Positions 5,979-8,783 of a DNA stretch of 8,783 nt are shown piece after piece. The notes beneath the pieces are model-generated. The model was not told the DNA's origin, ran no database searches, and saw nothing but the letters and a program-made list of their open reading frames with translations. This DNA is from DASWYB01 sp036405195 (GTDB lineage Bacteria > Patescibacteriota > UBA1384 > 2-12-FULL-50-11 > DASWYB01), in assembly GCA_036405195.1 (NCBI GenBank), contig DASWYB010000031.1, forward strand, positions 1 through 8,783, in the 5' to 3' direction. Numbering within the stretch: the first letter of the stretch is position 1; the number at the start of each line of letters is the position of its first letter. The translations under genes and the position numbers were made by a program.

Positions 5979-6085
5979 AAAAAACAACCATAAAGCCGCT
6001 TCCCAGAGAACAAAAGAGAATGGTGAAAAATACGAAAGTGAGTTAACAAGCAGGTTGTTATCACCGCTCGAAAAAGATCATTGTC

Positions 6086-6889
6086 TTAGACGTCTAGAGT
6101 TAGACTAACAGGGCAATGATCAGATCCGACTACATGCGGGTGAATATCTGCCGTGATCACTTTATCTCGTAGGGCTGCGGAAACTAAGAAATAATCAATC
6201 CGCCATCCCACGTTCCGATCTCGAGCTCCACCGAATGGGCTCCACCAGGTGTAATAACCATTCCCTTCTTTAAACATCCGAAGCGTATCAACAAAGCCAG
6301 CGTCTAAAAATGCCTGAAAACCAGCGCGCTCTTCATAAGTAAAACCCCTCTTGCCCACATTTGGCTTGGGATTCGCCAGGTCAAGTTCGGTATGAGCTAC
6401 ATTAAGATCGCCACAAAACACAACCGGCTTCGCCTTCTCAAGGTATTGGCAGTACTCTAAAAAGGCTGGATCCCAATGATCTTTCCGAAGCGGGATCCGA
6501 CTTAAATCGTCCTTAGAATTTGGTGTGTAAACTGTCACAACGTAGAACTTCTCGAATTCAGCGGTCAATACTCGTCCCTCGGTATCCGGGTCACCATAAC
6601 CATCACTGTCCATGTCGTATTTTTCTTTAATGTGGTCAGGCAATCCATGCAAAATATTCAACGGCTCAACCTTACTAAAAATCGCCGTCCCCGAATAACC
6701 TTTCTTCTGGGCCGAGTTCCAATATTCTTTATATTCTGGCAAATCAATGACTGCTTCGCCTGGCTGAGCCTTTGTCTCCTGAATACAAAGTATATCGGGT
6801 TTCTCTGATTCAATAAACGGCTTAAAGGCATCTTTGCGCAAAACAGCCCGAATACCATTAACATTCCATGAGTATATTTTCATTTCCAT
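6086..6889 (-). CDS. xth: Exodeoxyribonuclease III / class II AP endonuclease (APE1-like)
   Basis: The 267-residue protein is a complete exonuclease III-family enzyme that cuts DNA 5' of abasic sites and trims blocked 3' ends in base excision repair. All catalytic landmarks of the family are visible: WNVNG with N9 and N11, QETK with metal ligand E38, VYTPNS with Y121, GDLNVAH with D161 and N163, WRIDYF with D232, and SDHCP with D257-H258. The pattern (GFTYEERAGF, RNVGWRIDYF) is of the ExoA/APE1 type. Length is normal. The ATG at 6889 is followed two codons later by another ATG at 6883, and either could be used. The upstream Nfo-like gene ends 8 bases away on the same strand, and a perfect TATAAT overlaps its stop. 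The enzyme can therefore be made from a read-through transcript or its own short-leader mRNA. Confidence 0.97.
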   Translation of the reverse strand: MEMKIYSWNVNGIRAVLRKDAFKPFIESEKPDILCIQETKAQPGEAVIDLPEYKEYWNSAQKKGYSGTAIFSKVEPLNILHGLPDHIKEKYDMDSDGYGDPDTEGRVLTAEFEKFYVVTVYTPNSKDDLSRIPLRKDHWDPAFLEYCQYLEKAKPVVFCGDLNVAHTELDLANPKPNVGKRGFTYEERAGFQAFLDAGFVDTLRMFKEGNGYYTWWSPFGGARDRNVGWRIDYFLVSAALRDKVITADIHPHVVGSDHCPVSLTLDV

Positions 6890-6896
6890 AATTCAT

Positions 6897-6902
6897 ATTA
6901 TA
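6897..6902 (-). promoter_or_regulatory. Internal -10 element upstream of xth
   Basis: The minus strand reads TATAAT, a consensus hexamer that contains the TAA stop of the upstream gene and ends 7 bases before the first xth ATG. TGTAAA lies 17 bases upstream as a weak -35 candidate. Transcription would begin at about the start codon. Confidence 0.5.
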
Positions 6903-7596
6903 TGCGTAAAAGATAATTCTTTACATACTCGTCTTCATGTTTAAGTAGATGCTTTACCATAATTCCCCCTTCATGAATCAGTGGCTTTGAAAGATCCTGT
7001 ACGGCATCAAGGATAGCAACCTCATGCGTAAGCGAAAGACAAGAATGCAATCCTCCATATCCACTTACATGGTAATGGTGTAATCGGTTGGAAAAAGCGT
7101 CGTGCATTTCTCGATTAAGTCGAAGCGAAGTATCAAGCGAGTACAAATGATTTACATCTGCAACCCAATATGCGTTTGGTATTTTTTTAAATACCTCTTC
7201 AAGATCACGCACCGTATTTCCAAATGTTTTACTTCTATCCATGTTTTCAATCGCAATGAGAGAACCAAACTGATTGTGCAACTTTTGAAAATCTTGAGTT
7301 TTATCTGGATGAAATACTATAACCTGCGCATTTATATCTCGTGCTAAATCTAGTAAGCTTACTACTAAATCCTGAGAATATTCTAGAAGCGCAGGAGCAT
7401 GTATAGATCGATAATGGCACGCCCTAACCAACTCAACACTTTCCTGAGTCAGCAATTCTGTAAACCTACCATCATCATTTGGCACTAACTCAATCGCATT
7501 TGTTTGAATCTCACATATCTCTTGGATGCGTTGATTTATTCCATAGGTCGACGGGTCGTAAAACGCTGTTGAGTATCCTAGTATTACATTATTCAT
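6898..7596 (-). CDS. Xylose-isomerase-like TIM-barrel / AP endonuclease family 2-like protein
   Basis: The 232-residue protein has the pattern of the AP-endonuclease-2/sugar isomerase TIM barrel. Likely metal ligands compared with endonuclease IV (Nfo) are H66 (SIHAP), H96 (VFHPD), E117 (IENMD), D147 and H150 (ADVNHLY), H176 (HYHVSG), H184 (GLHS) and E209 (HEGG). In Nfo an Asp precedes the H184 equivalent by two residues, and here that position is G182, so one of the zinc ligands appears to be missing. The protein is also shorter than Nfo (about 280 residues). It may thus be a sugar-phosphate isomerase/epimerase-like enzyme or a divergent AP endonuclease, and I cannot decide. The next gene 8 bases downstream is an AP endonuclease of the unrelated Xth family, which makes a repair role attractive but unproven. 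The start at 7596 is supported by a -10 element 6 bases upstream. Confidence 0.8.
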   Translation of the reverse strand: MNNVILGYSTAFYDPSTYGINQRIQEICEIQTNAIELVPNDDGRFTELLTQESVELVRACHYRSIHAPALLEYSQDLVVSLLDLARDINAQVIVFHPDKTQDFQKLHNQFGSLIAIENMDRSKTFGNTVRDLEEVFKKIPNAYWVADVNHLYSLDTSLRLNREMHDAFSNRLHHYHVSGYGGLHSCLSLTHEVAILDAVQDLSKPLIHEGGIMVKHLLKHEDEYVKNYLLRI

Positions 7597-7602
7597 ACAA
7601 AA

Positions 7603-7611
7603 ACTATACCA
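7603..7611 (-). promoter_or_regulatory. Extended -10 promoter of the Nfo-like gene
   Basis: The minus strand reads TGG-TATAGT, preceded by TTTTTC. The hexamer ends exactly 6 bases before the ATG at 7596. No ribosome binding site is present. Confidence 0.65.
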
Positions 7612-7670
7612 GAAAAACAGCTATCACGCGGCTCTCCACACAAGTAGATTTCTATCAAAGACGTTAGAAC

Positions 7671-8378
7671 CTATTTAATCAGCTGCACTTTAAACTCTTT
7701 TGCCATTACTTGAATTTCGCCAGCAGGATCAACAATCAACGAGCACCCAAAGCTTTTCTCGTCTTTCCCCTTATAAACCACATCAGCAGAAACAACCCAA
7801 CAGTTATTATTTTTTGCACAATTAATCAAGTTTTCTTTACTCTTGCCTCTCCATAGGTCTGCAGTATTGTTAGGCAAACGGTTGTTAAGCGGAAAGAAAA
7901 TAATTTCAGCACCTTGATCTTTTAACTTTTTAGCAGTATCAGGATAATTAGCATCGTTACAAATATTAATCCCGTATTTAACCCCTTTTTTCCAAAAAAC
8001 TGGGAGATCGTTGCCTGCGGTGTAAATCTTTTCGTTCGGGTGAGCTTTTCGATATTTCCCGATTAGTTGGCCGTTTTCAATGACGACCGCAGTATTAAAG
8101 AGAAGGCCACCTTCAATTTCAATCAGACCTACTATTAAAGTTACTGGTGTACCTTTAATTTGACTAAGCACCTCTCGAAACTTTTCACCTGCACAATCTA
8201 AGGCAACTTGCTTCGCTTGGTCTCTGTCTAAAAAATAGCCTTGAAGATAACATTCCGGAAAACAAAGTACATCCACAGTATACTGTTCTGCCCATGCGAT
8301 CCCTTTGTTAATATGGGCAATAGCCTTGAGAATGTTATTTTGGATAATGGAGCATTGCGCCGAAGCTACCTTTAACAT
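7671..8378 (-). CDS. Carbon-nitrogen hydrolase (nitrilase superfamily)
   Basis: The 235-residue protein has the Glu-Lys-Cys triad of the nitrilase superfamily: E42 in FPECYLQGY, K111 in YRKAHP with the accessory E116, and nucleophile C140 in INICNDANYPD. A further family-typical helix-strand unit lies around residues 172-200 (LWRGKSKENLINCAKNNNCWVVSAD). Such enzymes hydrolyse the C-N bond of amides or N-carbamoyl compounds. The C-N-D-x-x-Y-P-D context resembles amidases of the N-carbamoylputrescine or omega-amidase type rather than true nitrilases, but the substrate is not determined. It is short: members usually reach about 260-290 residues, and here the chain ends right after the last beta strand. 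The gene lies 15 bases downstream of a YdhG-like DUF1801 gene and has its own TATAAT 6 bases before the ATG. It is AT-rich compared with the genes to the left. Confidence 0.9.
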   Translation of the reverse strand: MLKVASAQCSIIQNNILKAIAHINKGIAWAEQYTVDVLCFPECYLQGYFLDRDQAKQVALDCAGEKFREVLSQIKGTPVTLIVGLIEIEGGLLFNTAVVIENGQLIGKYRKAHPNEKIYTAGNDLPVFWKKGVKYGINICNDANYPDTAKKLKDQGAEIIFFPLNNRLPNNTADLWRGKSKENLINCAKNNNCWVVSADVVYKGKDEKSFGCSLIVDPAGEIQVMAKEFKVQLIK

Positions 8379-8384
8379 ACGAAG

Positions 8385-8390
8385 ATTATA
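8385..8390 (-). promoter_or_regulatory. Internal -10 element upstream of the nitrilase-family gene
   Basis: The minus strand reads consensus TATAAT, ending exactly 6 bases before the ATG at 8378, within the short gap after the upstream stop (8396-8394). No TGN extension or Shine-Dalgarno sequence is visible, and the spacing matches the other start sites in the window. Confidence 0.55.
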
Positions 8391-8393
8391 AAC

Positions 8394-8765
8394 TTACATC
8401 CACTTTATTCCTTGCTCTTTGTATTCTTTAAGACGATATTCAATCACTTTTTTTATTAAAGTCTTAGGCAATTGGATATTGTAAGGAAACTGAATCGATC
8501 CTTTTCCAATCTTATACCGGGCAAGGTCGCTCTCGAGCGCTCGTATTGTACTTGGGGTAGTATAGAAATTCATGTGATTTTTATGAGCCGCAAAAGATAC
8601 CATGATTGTTTCATAACTATACGCAGGCTGCCCCCACTTTAAGGACTCAGAAGCATCAGGTAAGGCCTGTAGAATTATTGACCTTACTTCATTTAGCATA
8701 GTCCGCACATTCTCTGCGCAACTTTGAATATAGGCATCAACGGTTGTAGGTTTATTATCTATCAT
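8394..8765 (-). CDS. YdhG-like DUF1801 protein
   Basis: This 123-residue cytosolic protein is a third DUF1801-type protein, closest in pattern to the YdhG group. It opens with VDAYIQSCAENVRTMLNEVR (residues 9-28), continues with ASESLKWGQPAYSYE (38-52), MNFYTTPSTI (65-74) and the family-typical GKGSIQFPYNIQLP (87-100), and ends in a charged helix. In Bacillus subtilis YdhG (Fra) has been described as a frataxin-like iron chaperone, but many DUF1801 members have no known role and transfer of that function is not warranted here. It precedes the nitrilase-family gene by 15 bases on the same strand. Start choice is supported by a -10 element 6 bases upstream. It is clearly divergent from the two DUF1801 proteins at 282-1107, so it is not a recent duplicate. 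Confidence 0.9.
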   Translation of the reverse strand: MIDNKPTTVDAYIQSCAENVRTMLNEVRSIILQALPDASESLKWGQPAYSYETIMVSFAAHKNHMNFYTTPSTIRALESDLARYKIGKGSIQFPYNIQLPKTLIKKVIEYRLKEYKEQGIKWM

Positions 8766-8771
8766 ACCCGC

Positions 8772-8780
8772 ACTATACCA
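8772..8780 (-). promoter_or_regulatory. Extended -10 promoter of the YdhG-like gene
   Basis: The minus strand reads TGG-TATAGT, preceded by Ts up to the window edge, with the hexamer exactly 6 bases before the ATG at 8765. It is the same nine bases as at 1117-1125 and 7603-7611. The -35 region lies outside the window. Confidence 0.65.
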
Positions 8781-8783
8781 AAA

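Noticed and set aside
5979..6085. Gap between xth and the HAD gene, as a possible small RNA or attachment site
   Set aside because: Apart from the HAD promoter I see only a distant AACAACC/GGTTGTT pair. There is no compact hairpin, direct repeat or conserved RNA motif.
6087..6096. 10-bp palindrome TAGACGTCTA at the end of xth
   Set aside because: It is perfect but short, overlaps the stop codon, and is not followed by a T tract or repeated elsewhere. It is compatible with chance.

Overview
The window is a compact stretch of bacterial chromosome that I infer comes from a member of the candidate phyla radiation (Patescibacteria, perhaps Saccharibacteria-like) or a similarly streamlined bacterium. 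The reasons are short intergenic gaps, many small single-domain proteins, a collagen-like surface protein, and short or leaderless mRNAs in place of Shine-Dalgarno leaders. No rRNA, ribosomal-protein or other phylogenetic marker is present, so this placement is tentative. TGA ends one gene (5298-5300), and TAA and TAG end the others, so standard code 11 fits and the TGA=Gly codes do not. No tRNA, rRNA, CRISPR array, transposase, integrase or prophage gene was seen.

Layout. (1) Bases 2-214 hold the C-terminal end of a plus-strand gene. It is followed by a perfect 23-bp hairpin that terminates both it and the convergent DUF1801 pair. (2) Bases 282-1107 hold two minus-strand DUF1801 genes. They are divergent from a plus-strand DUF2200 gene (1167-1535), whose terminator hairpin is again shared with the next minus-strand gene. 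(3) Bases 1597-3012 encode a membrane-anchored Asp-box (BNR) beta-propeller. (4) Bases 3092-5211 form a two-gene operon: a membrane-anchored collagen-like protein with a C1q/BclA-like head, then a QueC-like PP-loop ATPase with an N-terminal extension. A canonical -35/-10 promoter drives it. (5) Bases 5298-5963 encode a HAD-family phosphatase. (6) Bases 6086-7596 encode an Nfo-like TIM-barrel protein followed by an exonuclease III/APE1-type AP endonuclease. (7) Bases 7671-8765 encode a YdhG-like DUF1801 protein followed by a short nitrilase-superfamily amidohydrolase. There is no gap over 300 bases without a gene.

The most consistent unexplained signal is in the regulatory DNA. Eight start codons have a -10 hexamer at almost fixed distance, exactly 6 nt upstream of the ATG in six of them. 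Six have an extended TGN-TATAGT-type element, often behind a T-tract. Transcription would then start at or within a few bases of the ATG, giving leaderless mRNAs. The collagen-like operon instead has a conventional promoter, a leader and a ribosome binding site. The most interesting protein is the QueC-like PP-loop ATPase, which carries the nucleotide-binding loop and a zinc-type cysteine cluster but lacks the QueC substrate signature and any queuosine neighbours.
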